NCBI GenBank assembly: GCA_964584755.1
Contig: CAZPAV010000025.1
Location: forward strand, 1 to 41,814
Reading direction: 5' to 3'
Source of the DNA: CAZPAV01 sp964584755
Lineage (GTDB): Bacteria > Actinomycetota > Acidimicrobiia > Spongiisociales > UBA5794
Length of the DNA stretch: 41,814 nucleotides
The position numbers and the translations under genes were made by a program. Positions 10,119-18,491 of this stretch are shown piece by piece. Under the pieces are notes generated by a model, which saw only the letters and a list, made by a program, of their open reading frames with translations, was not told the origin of the DNA and made no database searches. Positions within the stretch are counted from its first letter, which is position 1, and each line of letters begins with the position of its first letter.

Positions 10119-10134
10119 GGCTCTTTGAGAACTG
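10119..10134 (+). promoter_or_regulatory. boxA-like element before 23S
   Basis: GGCTCTTTGAGAACTG is close to the boxA consensus and to the leader copy at 8203-8217. It abuts the left arm of the 23S processing stem. Confidence 0.6.
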
Positions 10135-10152
10135 CATAGCGAGCACGAGAGT
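10135..10152 (+). other. Left arm of the 23S precursor processing stem
   Basis: CATAGCGAGCACGAGAGT pairs with 13968-13985 downstream of 23S at 17 of 18 positions. The pair encloses the whole intron-bearing 23S gene. Confidence 0.75.
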
Positions 10153-10400
10153 CAATGTATTCTCTCCGTCCAAGCTACGACGAGTTGACGGTGGATGCCT
10201 TGGCGCTAGGAGCCGATGAAGGACGTGGCAGGCTGCGATAAGCCCCGGTGAGCTGTCAAGCGAGCGTCGACCCGGGGATGTCCGAATCGGGAAACCGGAC
10301 TGGGGTCATGCCCAGTCACTCCGGCCTGAACACATAGGGCCGGGAGAGGGAACCGGGGGAATTGAAACATCTCAGTACCCCGAGGAACAGAAAGCAACAG

Positions 10401-10438
<38 letters not shown>

Positions 10439-10707
10439 TAAACCAATGTGGTGTGAGAGCCCGACGGCGTTGCCACATTGGGGTCGAGGGACCCGCCAGA
10501 CGGTGCGTCGGAGCCGTCAGGGAGTAAGAAATCCACGTGATAGGCGAATCCCGCTGGAAAGCGGAGCCACAGGAGGTAACAGCCCCGTAGCCGAAATCAC
10601 GATGGACTCCCGGTGGCGTTCCCAAGTAGCACGGGGCCCGTGAAATCCCGTGTGAATCTGCGAGGACCACCTCGTAAGGCTAAATACTCCCTAGCGACCG
10701 ATAGCGG

Positions 10708-10741
<34 letters not shown>

Positions 10742-10884
10742 GGTGAGGGGAGTGAAAGAGTACCTGAAACCGTCAACTTACAAGCAGTCGGAGGGATCCT
10801 TCGGGATCCTGACGGCCTGCCTTTTGAAGAATGAGCCGACGAGTCATCGGTATGTGGCAAGGTTAAGCCGAGAGGTGGAGCCGC

Positions 10885-10915
<31 letters not shown>

Positions 10916-11303
10916 CGCATGCCATGGACCCGAAGCCGAGTGATCTATCCATGGGCAGGGTGAAGCGAGGGTAAGACCTCGTGGAGGCCCGAACCCACCT
11001 AGGTTGAAAACTGGGGGGATGACCTGTGGATAGGGGTGAAAGGCCAAGCAAACTCGGCGATAGCTGGTTCTCCCCGAAATAGCTTTAGGGCTAGCGTCGT
11101 GCGTTCCGCGTTGGGGGTAGAGCACTGATTGGGCTAGGGGGCCAACAAGCTTACCGACCCCAGTCAAACTCCGAATCTCAACGCGCCAAGCACGGCAGTC
11201 AGACCATGGGGGATAAGCTTCATGGTCGAAAGGGAAACAGCCCAGACCGCCAGCTAAGGCCCCCAAGTCGGGACTCAGTGGAGAACGAAGTGGGGTCGCC
11301 CAA

Positions 11304-11352
<49 letters not shown>

Positions 11353-12282
11353 CAGCTCACTGGTCGAGTGATCCCGCGCGGATGATGTAACGGGGCTAAG
11401 TTCCGCGCCGAAGCTGCGGGATTCTGTCGCAACCCAGGCCTTCGTGGTCCAGGGGACAGGATCGGTAGGGGAGCGTCGAACGGCCAACGAAGCCGCGGCG
11501 AAAGCCAGCGGTGGAGGCCGTTCGAGTGAGAATGTCGGCATGAGTAGCGAATGAGGAGTGAGAATCTCCTCCGCCGGAAGTCCAAGGGTTCCTGGGGAAG
11601 GCTCGTCCGCCCAGGGTTAGTCGGGACCTAAGGCGAGGCCGAGAGGCGTAGTCGATGGACAACGGGTTGATATTCCCGTACCACTATGCGCGCGTCCCGG
11701 CCGAACCCAGCTTGCTAAGGAAAGCCCTACGGGGCCTACCGACCCAGCTGGTAGTAGGCCAGCAAAGGAGTGACGCGGAAGGGTAAGCGGACCCGGGCGT
11801 TGGTTGACCCGGGGTAAGCGTGTAGGGCGGGGCCTAGGCAAATCCGGGCCCCATCAACAGCCTGAGGCGCGATGCCGAGCCGCGATAGGCGAAGCCGCTG
11901 AACGCCCATGCCGCCGAGAAAAGCTTCTCGCGAGTGCGCATGGTGCCCGTACCCCAAACCGACACAGGTGGACAGGTAGAGAATACCAAGGCGAGCGAGA
12001 TAACTCTGGTTAAGGAATTCGGCAAAATGGCTCCGTAACTTCGGGAGAAGGAGCGCCCCGGTAGGGTTGAGGACTTCGCGTCCAACGCCCGAGGGGGCCG
12101 CAGAGACCAGGCCCAAGCGACTGTTTACTAAAAACACAGGAGCGTGCGAAGTCGCAAGACGATGTATACGCTCTGACGCCTGCCCGGTGCCGGAAGGTCA
12201 AGGGGATGGGTCAGCCCTTCGGGGCGAAGCTCTGAACCTAAGCCCCGGTAAACGGCGGCGGTAACTATAACCGTCCTAAGGT

Positions 12283-12991
12283 AGACGGCCCACGACGCCA
12301 CGTGGGCCACTGCCCCTCCGCGCGGTGACGCGCGAGAGTGCAGTCAGCTATATGCTGGAAACTCCGAGTATCCGTCGGTACTCGTTCATGTCGTAGGTGC
12401 CACATAGGGTGACCGGCATGAGCAGTGACAATCCGTGCGGTGCGGACAATCAGCAGGAAAGGCCAGGGATCGAGCAGTGGATCGTCGGCTTCGTCGACGG
12501 TGAGGGTTGTTTCTCGATATCGGTGGTACGCAACGCGGGGCGCAGGCTCGGCTGGCAGGTCCAGCACGAGTTCGCGGTCACGCAGGCTGCGTCCTCACGA
12601 GGCGCGCTCGAGGTGCTGGGACGGTACTTCGAGTGCGGCCGGATCATCGAGAACGTCCGAAGGGACGACCACCGGGAACCGCGGTAGCGGTACTCGGTGA
12701 AGGCCCGGAGGGACCTTGCCGAACGGATCATTCCGTTCTTCGAGGCGAATCCACTGGTGACCGCGAAACGGAACGACTTCCGGTCGTTCCGACGGGTGGT
12801 CGCGATGATGCGACGAGGCGAGCACCTCTCGAGAGAGGGACTGGTCGCGATCGCACGCATCACCGAGGCCACGAACCGCAAGACGCGGTCTCGGTTCCTG
12901 GAATCCTCAGAGGCCATACGCTGACCACCTCGGTTCGACGACCGAGATGAAGATATGGTCCGAGCCTCATGGCGACATGGGGACCAACTCG
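12283..12991 (+). mobile_element. Group I intron in 23S rRNA, insertion site L1931
   Basis: A 709-nt insertion splits the universal 23S sequence CCTAAGGT / AGCGAAATTCC. Intron and downstream exon both begin AG, so the junction could slide by up to two bases. The group I rule (exon ends in U, intron ends in G) fixes it after U1931 with a terminal G at 12991. Near the 3' end AAGATATGGTCC (12950-12961) resembles the conserved P7/S element, and TGGTC there pairs with GACCA at 12923-12927. An 8-bp hairpin (GGCCCACG/CGTGGGCC) lies near the 5' end. A LAGLIDADG endonuclease gene sits inside. I could not draw a convincing P1 or full P3-P8 core by eye. From memory, introns at this site are known in Thermotoga and Simkania. 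Confidence 0.85.
12418..12924 (+). pseudogene. LAGLIDADG homing endonuclease broken by in-frame amber codon
   Basis: The reading frame from ATG 12418 (GGTGA five bases upstream) has 168 codons before TGA, with TAG at 12685-12687 (codon 90) in the same frame. Residues 21-30, WIVGFVDGEG, are the single LAGLIDADG motif. FAVTQ and the later NRKTRS have counterparts in I-CreI, as I remember it, so this was probably a homodimeric I-CreI-type enzyme. Protein similarity continues past the amber (RYSVKARRDL, IIPFFEANPLVTAKRNDF, HLSREGLVAIA). In relatives, as I recall them, the position before RYxV is usually Tyr, so one base change TAY to TAG would explain it. TAG ends other genes here (15333-15335, 37805-37807), so reassignment is unlikely. 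A GTG at 12397 is an alternative start. Confidence 0.85.
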
Positions 12992-13035
<44 letters not shown>

Positions 13036-13588
13036 CAACGACTTGGGCGCTGTCTCAACCAGAGACTCGGCGAAATTGCATTGTGAGTAAAGATGCTCAC
13101 TACTCGCGACAGGACGGAAAGACCCCGGGACCTTTACTGCAGCTTGGTATTGGAGTCTGTTATGTGATGTGTAGGATAGGTGGGAGGCCGTGAAGCGGAG
13201 ACGCCAGTCTTCGTGGAGCCAACCTTGAAATACCACCCTTCTCATAATGGGCTTCTAACCTCGGTCCGTTATCCGGATCAGGGACAGTGCCTGGTGGGCA
13301 GTTTCACTGGGGTGGTGGCCTCCAAAAGTGTAACGGAGGCGCCCAAAGGTTCCCTCAGTCTGGTCGGCAATCAGACGTTGAGTGCAAGGGCACAAGGGAG
13401 CTTGACTGCGAGACCTACGAGTCGAGCAGGTTCGAAAGAAGGGCCTAGTGATCCCTCGGCGGCATGTGGGTGCGCCGAGGCCAACGGCTAAAAGGTACCC
13501 CGGGGATAACAGGCTCATCCCGCCCAAGAGTCCATATCGACGGCGGGGGTTGGCACCTCGATGTCGGCTCGTCTCATCCTGGGGCTGA

Positions 13589-13625
<37 letters not shown>

Positions 13626-13644
13626 AGGCACGCGAGCTGGGTTT

Positions 13645-13676
<32 letters not shown>

Positions 13677-13703
13677 TCGCGAGCGCAGGAGATTTGAGGA
13701 GAG

Positions 13704-13735
<32 letters not shown>

Positions 13736-13791
13736 TACCTCTGGTGTGCCAGTTGTCCTGCCAAGGGCACGGCTGGTTGGCTACGTACGGA

Positions 13792-13826
<35 letters not shown>

Positions 13827-13967
13827 GGCTCCAAGATGAGATCTCCCACCGGGAAACCGGGTAAGGCCCCTGGTAGATGACCAGGTCGATAGGCCGGAAG
13901 TGGAAGCGCAGCAATGCGTGTAGCTGACCGGTACTAATAGGCCGAGGGCTTGGATCTGAATACGGCG

Positions 13968-13985
13968 ACACTCGTGCTCGCTATG
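13968..13985 (+). other. Right arm of the 23S processing stem
   Basis: ACACTCGTGCTCGCTATG is complementary to 10135-10152 except at one position. It lies between 23S and 5S. Confidence 0.75.
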
Positions 13986-14010
13986 GAGTGCTCGAAGAGC
14001 GCTCGCGAGG

Positions 14011-14127
<117 letters not shown>

Positions 14128-14135
14128 CACCAGTA

Positions 14136-14167
14136 GATTGGGGCCACCCACCGGGGTGGCCCCAATC
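14136..14167 (+). terminator. rrn operon terminator hairpin
   Basis: GATTGGGGCCACCC (14136-14149) and GGGTGGCCCCAATC (14154-14167) form a perfect 14-bp stem with loop ACCG, eight bases after 5S. There is no U-tract, which is common in GC-rich actinobacteria. Confidence 0.8.
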
Positions 14168-14188
14168 GCGTCCAGGGAGCAGAAGCGC

Positions 14189-14905
14189 ATGCACGACGAC
14201 GACGGCCGGCGCCGGCGGGGAGACGCCGGGCGGCGACGGCGCCGCCGGGACCTCCGGGGTAGCGCCGTCAACCTCCCGGACTGGGTGATGCGTGACCTCG
14301 AGCGCGTCACGCCTCGGGAGCGGATCGGCCCCGCCCTCGAGGAGCTCGGTGCGGCCTCGGCCGCCCTGGCGGAGGGGCGGTTCCCGGCGGCGCTGCGGCA
14401 CGCCCGACGGGCGAAGGAGCTCGCGCCCCGGGACGTCACCGTGCGCGAGACGCTCGGGATCGCGGCGTACCGCGTCGGCGACTGGAACCTCGCCCTCCGC
14501 GAGCTGCGGGCGTACCGCCGGCTGGCAGGAGACACCCGGCACCTTCCCGTGGAGATGGACGTCCTGCGGGCCTTGGAACGGCCGCGGGACCTCGAACGCG
14601 CCTGGCAGGAGCTGCGTCGGCGGGGCGGCCGTCCCGAGGTCCTCGAGGAGGGGCGTGTCGTCTACGCCTCGCACCTGCTCGACACGGGACGGGTCGCGGA
14701 GGCATGGGAGCTCACGCGCCCGGAACGGCTCGAGGCGAACCCCTCCGAGGCCCGGCTCCGGGTCTGGTACGTGGCGGCGCGCGCCGCCGCACGGCGCGGC
14801 GACGCCCGGGGAGCGCGACGACTCGCCGACGCGATCGTGTCGCGCGATCCCGGTTTCCCCGGCATCGACGAGTTGGAGCTGGAGATCGCGGCCGCGGGGA
14901 GGTGA
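14189..14905 (+). CDS. Tetratricopeptide-repeat protein (Rv1691-like position)
   Basis: 238 aa, probably cytoplasmic, function unknown. The N-terminus is Arg-rich (MHDDDGRRRRGD...), followed by helical repeats with TPR character from about residue 45, such as AALAEGRFPAALRHARRAKELAP and LGIAAYRVGDWNLALRELRAYRRLAG. ATG 14189 has GGGAG about nine bases upstream and lies 21 bases after the rrn terminator hairpin. In mycobacteria a TPR gene (Rv1691) lies just after tyrS. Here the rrn operon separates the pair, supporting both the identity and an insertion or rearrangement. Confidence 0.8.
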   Translation: MHDDDGRRRRGDAGRRRRRRDLRGSAVNLPDWVMRDLERVTPRERIGPALEELGAASAALAEGRFPAALRHARRAKELAPRDVTVRETLGIAAYRVGDWNLALRELRAYRRLAGDTRHLPVEMDVLRALERPRDLERAWQELRRRGGRPEVLEEGRVVYASHLLDTGRVAEAWELTRPERLEANPSEARLRVWYVAARAAARRGDARGARRLADAIVSRDPGFPGIDELELEIAAAGR

Positions 14906-14964
14906 GCCAGGACGGGGCCGAGAGGCTCCCGGGCCCGCGGGCGCGATCCGTCGGGCACGGGGGA

Positions 14965-14970
14965 TACGGT
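14965..14970 (+). promoter_or_regulatory. Candidate -10 box TACGGT for the SSB-like gene
   Basis: TACGGT lies about 40 bases before the ATG at 15012, leaving room for the AGGAAGGAG ribosome binding site at 14995-15003. No -35 was recognised. Confidence 0.35.
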
Positions 14971-15011
14971 GACCCTCGTCCCGCACCTCCCCGGAGGAAG
15001 GAGTGGAGACC

Positions 15012-15335
15012 ATGGATCTCAACCTCGTCGTCCTCGCCGGAAGGCTCGCCACCGCTCCCGAGCTCCGCACCCACTCGGGAGGAGCGACCCACCTGCGCTG
15101 CCTCGTGACGGCCCGCAGCGAGCGTCCCCGGCGGCGGGTCGACGTCGTTCCCGTCGTCTGGTGGAACCCGGACGAGGCGCTGGGACGGGTCCCGGCCGGG
15201 ACGCGGGTGTGGGTGGCGGGCTCGGTACAACGGCGCTTCTGGGATGAGCGCGAGGGGCGCAGGAGCCGGCTCGAGGTCGTCGCGCACGAGGTTCAGGTGG
15301 TCGACGGCCGAGACGACGAGGCCGCCGAACGGTAG
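15012..15335 (+). CDS. Short single-strand DNA-binding (OB-fold) protein
   Basis: 107 aa. The start MDLNLVVLAGRLATAPELR matches the first strand of SSB proteins (xxNxVxLxGRLxxxPELR), followed by strands ending VWVAGSVQRRFWDEREGRRSRLEVVAHEVQVV. It covers only the OB fold and lacks the acidic DDDIPF-type tail that recruits partners, so it is probably not the main replicative SSB. Some actinobacteria keep a second short SSB. ATG 15012 is preferred over GTG 15003 because AGGAAGGAG (14995-15003) is eight bases upstream of the ATG. It ends in TAG, and that TAG is also the first half of the next gene's -10 box. Confidence 0.8.
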   Translation: MDLNLVVLAGRLATAPELRTHSGGATHLRCLVTARSERPRRRVDVVPVVWWNPDEALGRVPAGTRVWVAGSVQRRFWDEREGRRSRLEVVAHEVQVVDGRDDEAAER

Positions 15336-15338
15336 CCT
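15333..15338 (+). promoter_or_regulatory. -10 box (TAGCCT) of the gamma-glutamyltransferase gene
   Basis: TAGCCT ends six bases before ATG 15345 with no ribosome binding site, suggesting a leaderless start. Its first three bases are the stop codon of the SSB-like gene. Confidence 0.5.
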
Positions 15339-15344
15339 GGGCCG

Positions 15345-16877
15345 ATGCGCAGGGTCCTCACCTCCGGTCCCAGCAAGCTCGCCGCCGCGGCCGGCGCCGA
15401 GGTGGCCGACGCCGGCGGCAACGCCGTGGACGCGGCCCTCGCCGCCACCATCGTGGCGATGTGCACCGAGCTCGGGATCGTCGCGCCGGGTGCGTCCGGG
15501 TTCATCACCATCTGGCCGGTGACGGCAGGACCGGTCGTGATCGACGCCTACGCGGCGATGCCCGGGCACGACCTGGAGCCGGGAAGGACGCCACGGACCC
15601 GGCGCGTGCACATGGAGTACGGCGGCGGCATGGACACGGTCATCGGCTGGGGCTCGGTCGCCACCCCGGGAGCCTTCGCGGGCTTCCAGCTCGCCTGCGA
15701 ACGGTACGGGGAGCTTCCGTGGCGGGAGGTCCTCCGTCCCGCGATCGACGCCACCGCGCGCGGGTTCCCGGTCTCGACGGCCTCGGCCGAGTACCTGGGA
15801 TACGCCCATGCCGCGGTGTTCGGCTGGCACCCGGAGAGTCATGCCATCCTGCATCACGACGACGGGACCCCGGTAGGAGTGGGGGACACGGTGCACCTGC
15901 CGGAGCTCTCGGCGACGCTGCGCACCATCGCCGAGGAGGGAGCGGCCGCGCTGTACGAAGGCGCCCTGGCGCAACGCGTGGCCGACGCGGTCGGCGCGGG
16001 CGGGGGACTCGTGACCCGAGCCGATCTCGCCGCCTACCGGCCCATCGTCCGCGAGCCCGTCCGGCTACAACTCGCCGGCTGGGACGTGGCGACGAACCCG
16101 GCTCCGGCACTCGGAGGCGTCGTGCTCGGAGCGCTGCTGTTGCTCCTCGAGGGTCTCGGCTTCCCGGGGTGGGATGCCACCGGCGTCGCGGAGATGACCC
16201 GGATCCAGGACGCGGTGCTCTCCTTCCGGGTCCGAGAGCTGCTCGGCGCGCCGGATCGGATCCGCGCGGCGGAGCGTCTTCTCCACCTGGCCCGCGTCGG
16301 GGAGCTCCGTGGACTCCTGGGCGCTCCGAACACCGTCCACACCTCGGCGGTCGACTCGGAGGGGACCGCCTGTGCCATCACGGTGTCGGCGGGGTACGGA
16401 TCCGGCGCGGTCGTTCCGGGAACGGGGTTCTGGCTGAACAACTCGCTCGGGGAGATCGAGCTGATTCCTCCTCGACTGCTCCCGCTCGACCCGGGTGTGC
16501 GGCTGCCCTCGAACATGGCGCCCACCGTGGCGCGACGGGCCGACGGCTCCGTGCTCGCCATCGGCTCGCCGGGTGCGGAACGGATCACGACCGCCCTGGC
16601 GTCGGTCCTGCTGAACTTCCTCCACCTCGACATGTCCCTGAGCGACGCCGTCGCCCACGCGCGCCTCCACGTCGAGCGCTTCGAAGGTCGACCCACCGTG
16701 GCGCTCGAACCGGGGCTCCCCGTGGATGCGATCGAGGGATGGCACCTCCGTCGCTTCCCGGACCGGTCCATGTACTTCGGCGGGGTCCAGGCGGCGCTGT
16801 GGGAGCCGGGTGCAGGCCTCTTCGGGGCGGCCGATCCACGGCGCGACGGCGCCGTGACCCGAGGCGGTACGGCCTGA
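15345..16877 (+). CDS. Gamma-glutamyltransferase family protein
   Basis: 510 aa Ntn hydrolase that normally cleaves itself and transfers or hydrolyses gamma-glutamyl groups such as those of glutathione. The N-terminal block GAEVADAGGNAVDAALAATIVAMCTELGIVAPG is the family start. NTVHTSAVDSEG carries the probable catalytic Thr333 at the autoprocessing site. Later family blocks are WLNNSLGEIE, SNMAPT and GSPGAERI. No signal peptide is visible, since it begins MRRVLTSGPSKLAAAAGAEV, so it is probably cytoplasmic. This differs from periplasmic or extracellular GGTs. The true substrate cannot be told; other members act on cephalosporin side chains or oxamate-type amides. Confidence 0.88.
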   Translation: MRRVLTSGPSKLAAAAGAEVADAGGNAVDAALAATIVAMCTELGIVAPGASGFITIWPVTAGPVVIDAYAAMPGHDLEPGRTPRTRRVHMEYGGGMDTVIGWGSVATPGAFAGFQLACERYGELPWREVLRPAIDATARGFPVSTASAEYLGYAHAAVFGWHPESHAILHHDDGTPVGVGDTVHLPELSATLRTIAEEGAAALYEGALAQRVADAVGAGGGLVTRADLAAYRPIVREPVRLQLAGWDVATNPAPALGGVVLGALLLLLEGLGFPGWDATGVAEMTRIQDAVLSFRVRELLGAPDRIRAAERLLHLARVGELRGLLGAPNTVHTSAVDSEGTACAITVSAGYGSGAVVPGTGFWLNNSLGEIELIPPRLLPLDPGVRLPSNMAPTVARRADGSVLAIGSPGAERITTALASVLLNFLHLDMSLSDAVAHARLHVERFEGRPTVALEPGLPVDAIEGWHLRRFPDRSMYFGGVQAALWEPGAGLFGAADPRRDGAVTRGGTA

Positions 16878-16911
16878 GCCGAGCCGGCGCAGGGTGGCGA
16901 CCGGGCACCCG

Positions 16912-16917
16912 TATCCT
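16912..16917 (+). promoter_or_regulatory. -10 box (TATCCT) of the SURF1 gene
   Basis: TATCCT ends seven bases before ATG 16925; no ribosome binding site is present. Probable leaderless promoter. Confidence 0.6.
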
Positions 16918-16924
16918 GACGGAC

Positions 16925-17695
16925 ATGGCGCCCGACTACCGGTTCTTGCGCACTCCGAGGTGGATCGTGGCCGTCCTCATCGCCTTCCTCGCGGTGGTGG
17001 GATTCGTGCAGGCGGGTCGCTGGCAGCTTCGACGCCTCGACGAGCGGAGGAGCCGCAACGCGACGATCTCCGCCCGCATGGCGGCGCCCGTGGTGCCCCT
17101 CGCGCAGGCGCGAGGCGATCTCGACGACGCACCCGCGGCGCTCCTCTACCGGCGGGTGACGGCGACGGGCACGTACGACCTCGATCGCGAGGTCATCCTC
17201 CAGGCCCGGACACTCGACGGCCGGAGCGGCCACGAGGTCCTCACGCCCCTCCTCCTCGACGACGGGTCGCTCCTCGTCGTCGATCGCGGTTGGGTGCCGA
17301 TCGACGTGGAGGGGCCTCCCGTCGTGGGTGCCGAACCGCCCGGGGAACGGGTCACGGTGACCGGGATGCTCGCCCCGAGTCAGACGCACGGCGCCCTGGG
17401 GAGCCTCCCCGACTCCGGGTCGCCCGAGCGCATCGGTCGGGCCGACCTCGCGGTGCTCCAACGGATCTGGGGAACACCGGTCGTTCCGGTGCTCCTGCGA
17501 CTCGAGCGTCAGGATCCGCCCCAGGAGGGCCCTTTCCCGATCCCGCTGCCCCCGCCGGAGCTCGACGAGGGTCCGCACCTCGGGTACGCGGTCCAGTGGT
17601 TCCTCTTCGCCGTGGTCGTCCTCGTCGGCTTCCCCGTCCTGCTGTACCGCACGGCGCGCGCCTCCCAGGACGAGGGGCCGGCGAGCGACCGGTGA
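16925..17695 (+). CDS. SURF1 family cytochrome oxidase assembly protein
   Basis: 256 aa inner-membrane protein that helps assemble haem-copper oxidase subunit I. The family layout is complete: an N-terminal membrane helix (WIVAVLIAFLAVVGFVQAG), GRWQLRRLDERR just after it, YRRVTATGTYD, a central soluble domain with VDRGWVP, and a C-terminal helix (HLGYAVQWFLFAVVVLVGFPVLLY). No oxidase genes are in the window. The thiol-redox genes tlpA/ccdA downstream fit a general role in respiratory-chain assembly. Confidence 0.92.
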   Translation: MAPDYRFLRTPRWIVAVLIAFLAVVGFVQAGRWQLRRLDERRSRNATISARMAAPVVPLAQARGDLDDAPAALLYRRVTATGTYDLDREVILQARTLDGRSGHEVLTPLLLDDGSLLVVDRGWVPIDVEGPPVVGAEPPGERVTVTGMLAPSQTHGALGSLPDSGSPERIGRADLAVLQRIWGTPVVPVLLRLERQDPPQEGPFPIPLPPPELDEGPHLGYAVQWFLFAVVVLVGFPVLLYRTARASQDEGPASDR

Positions 17696-17724
17696 GGGGA
17701 TTCCGGGCGCGGGCGGCACGCCGG

Positions 17725-17730
17725 TACGAT
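17725..17730 (+). promoter_or_regulatory. Candidate -10 box TACGAT of the AlaX gene
   Basis: TACGAT lies 32 bases before ATG 17763, giving a short leader that holds the GAGGAG site at 17753-17758. Confidence 0.4.
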
Positions 17731-17762
17731 CTGCGCACGGGTCGAGCACCGTGAGGAGCGAC

Positions 17763-18491
17763 ATGACCGAACGCATCTACACGACGGACGCGTACGCGCG
17801 GTCGATGGAGGCCACGATCGTCGGGGTGGACGCCGACGAGAGCCTCGTCCTCCTCGACCGGACCGTCTTCTACCCCGGAGGCGGGGGGCAGCCGTGCGAC
17901 GTCGGCACCCTCTGGGTGGGGGAGGACCCCCTCTCCGTGGGTGAGGTCAGGGGACACCGCGACGAGGTATGGCACCGGATCGCAGGGCCCCTGCCGCCCG
18001 TGGGCACCGTGGTGCGCGGCGAGCTCGACTGGGAGCGGCGGCACCTCCTCATGAGGACGCACACCGCGATGCACGCGTTGTGCGGCGTCGTCTGGAGCAG
18101 GTTCCACAGTCCGGTGACCGGAGGGAACATGCGACCCGGCGAGGGCCGGCTCGACTTCGAGCTCCCCGAGTGGGATCCCGACCACCGCCAGGAGCTCGAG
18201 CAGGACCTCGACCGGGCGCTGCGACGCGACCTCCCCGTCCGGGTCGGCTTCCTGCCGCGGGCGCAGGCGGACGCGGATCCGAGCCTCATCCGCACGAAGG
18301 TCAGTCTGCTGCCTCCCGACCTCACCGAGGTGCGCGTCATCGACATCGTGGGGCTCGATCGTCAGGCGGACGGCGGCACCCACGTGGCCCGGACCTCGGA
18401 GGTGGGACCGGTGCGCATCGTCAAGGTGGAGTCGAAGGGGAGAGGATTCCGTCGGATCCGCCTCGCCCTCGATGCCCCGTCAGCCGTCTGA
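17763..18491 (+). CDS. AlaX-type alanyl-tRNA editing protein
   Basis: 242 aa freestanding relative of the AlaRS editing domain, expected to deacylate mischarged Ser- or Gly-tRNA-Ala. YPGGGGQPCDVG is the glycine-rich signature. RTHTAMHAL supplies the zinc-binding HxxxH. The usual CGGTHV box reads DGGTHV (VGLDRQADGGTHVART), with Asp where the third zinc ligand Cys normally sits. ATG 17763 is preceded by GAGGAG at 17753-17758; an in-frame GTG at 17751 is the alternative. It converges with the next gene and overlaps it by 12 bp. Confidence 0.88.
   Translation: MTERIYTTDAYARSMEATIVGVDADESLVLLDRTVFYPGGGGQPCDVGTLWVGEDPLSVGEVRGHRDEVWHRIAGPLPPVGTVVRGELDWERRHLLMRTHTAMHALCGVVWSRFHSPVTGGNMRPGEGRLDFELPEWDPDHRQELEQDLDRALRRDLPVRVGFLPRAQADADPSLIRTKVSLLPPDLTEVRVIDIVGLDRQADGGTHVARTSEVGPVRIVKVESKGRGFRRIRLALDAPSAV

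Larger units (their letters stand above)
9945..10167 (+). other. 16S-23S internal spacer, no tRNA genes
   Basis: A spacer of about 223 nt with no cloverleaf or T-loop motif, so neither tRNA-Ile nor tRNA-Ala is encoded. It contains a hairpin (GCGGCCGG 9960-9967 with CCGGCCGC 9975-9982), the right arm of the 16S stem (10059-10073), the second boxA-like element (10119-10134), and the left arm of the 23S stem (10135-10152). Confidence 0.85.

Noticed and set aside
9945..10167. tRNA-Ile or tRNA-Ala in the 16S-23S spacer.
   Set aside because: No T-loop, anticodon arm or acceptor pairing found.
12255..12276. Swapped base pair in 23S helix 69 compared with E. coli (G-C for C-G at 1909:1921).
   Set aside because: As far as I recall, mycobacteria and streptomycetes share this compensated change (GGTAACTATAACC), so it is a lineage signature, not a novelty.
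12397..12417. Upstream GTG start for the homing endonuclease.
   Set aside because: It has no ribosome binding site; ATG 12418 has GGTGA at a suitable distance.
12685..12687. TAG reassigned to an amino acid.
   Set aside because: TAG terminates the SSB-like gene (15333-15335) and the RNA methylase gene (37805-37807) at expected places; nearly all other genes end in TGA.
12283..12991. Archaeal-type bulge-helix-bulge intron spliced by endonuclease plus RtcB (rtcB is about 17 kb away).
   Set aside because: Boundaries obey the group I U/G rule and a P7-like element is present; bacteria lack the splicing endonuclease. RtcB is more simply explained as RNA repair with archease.
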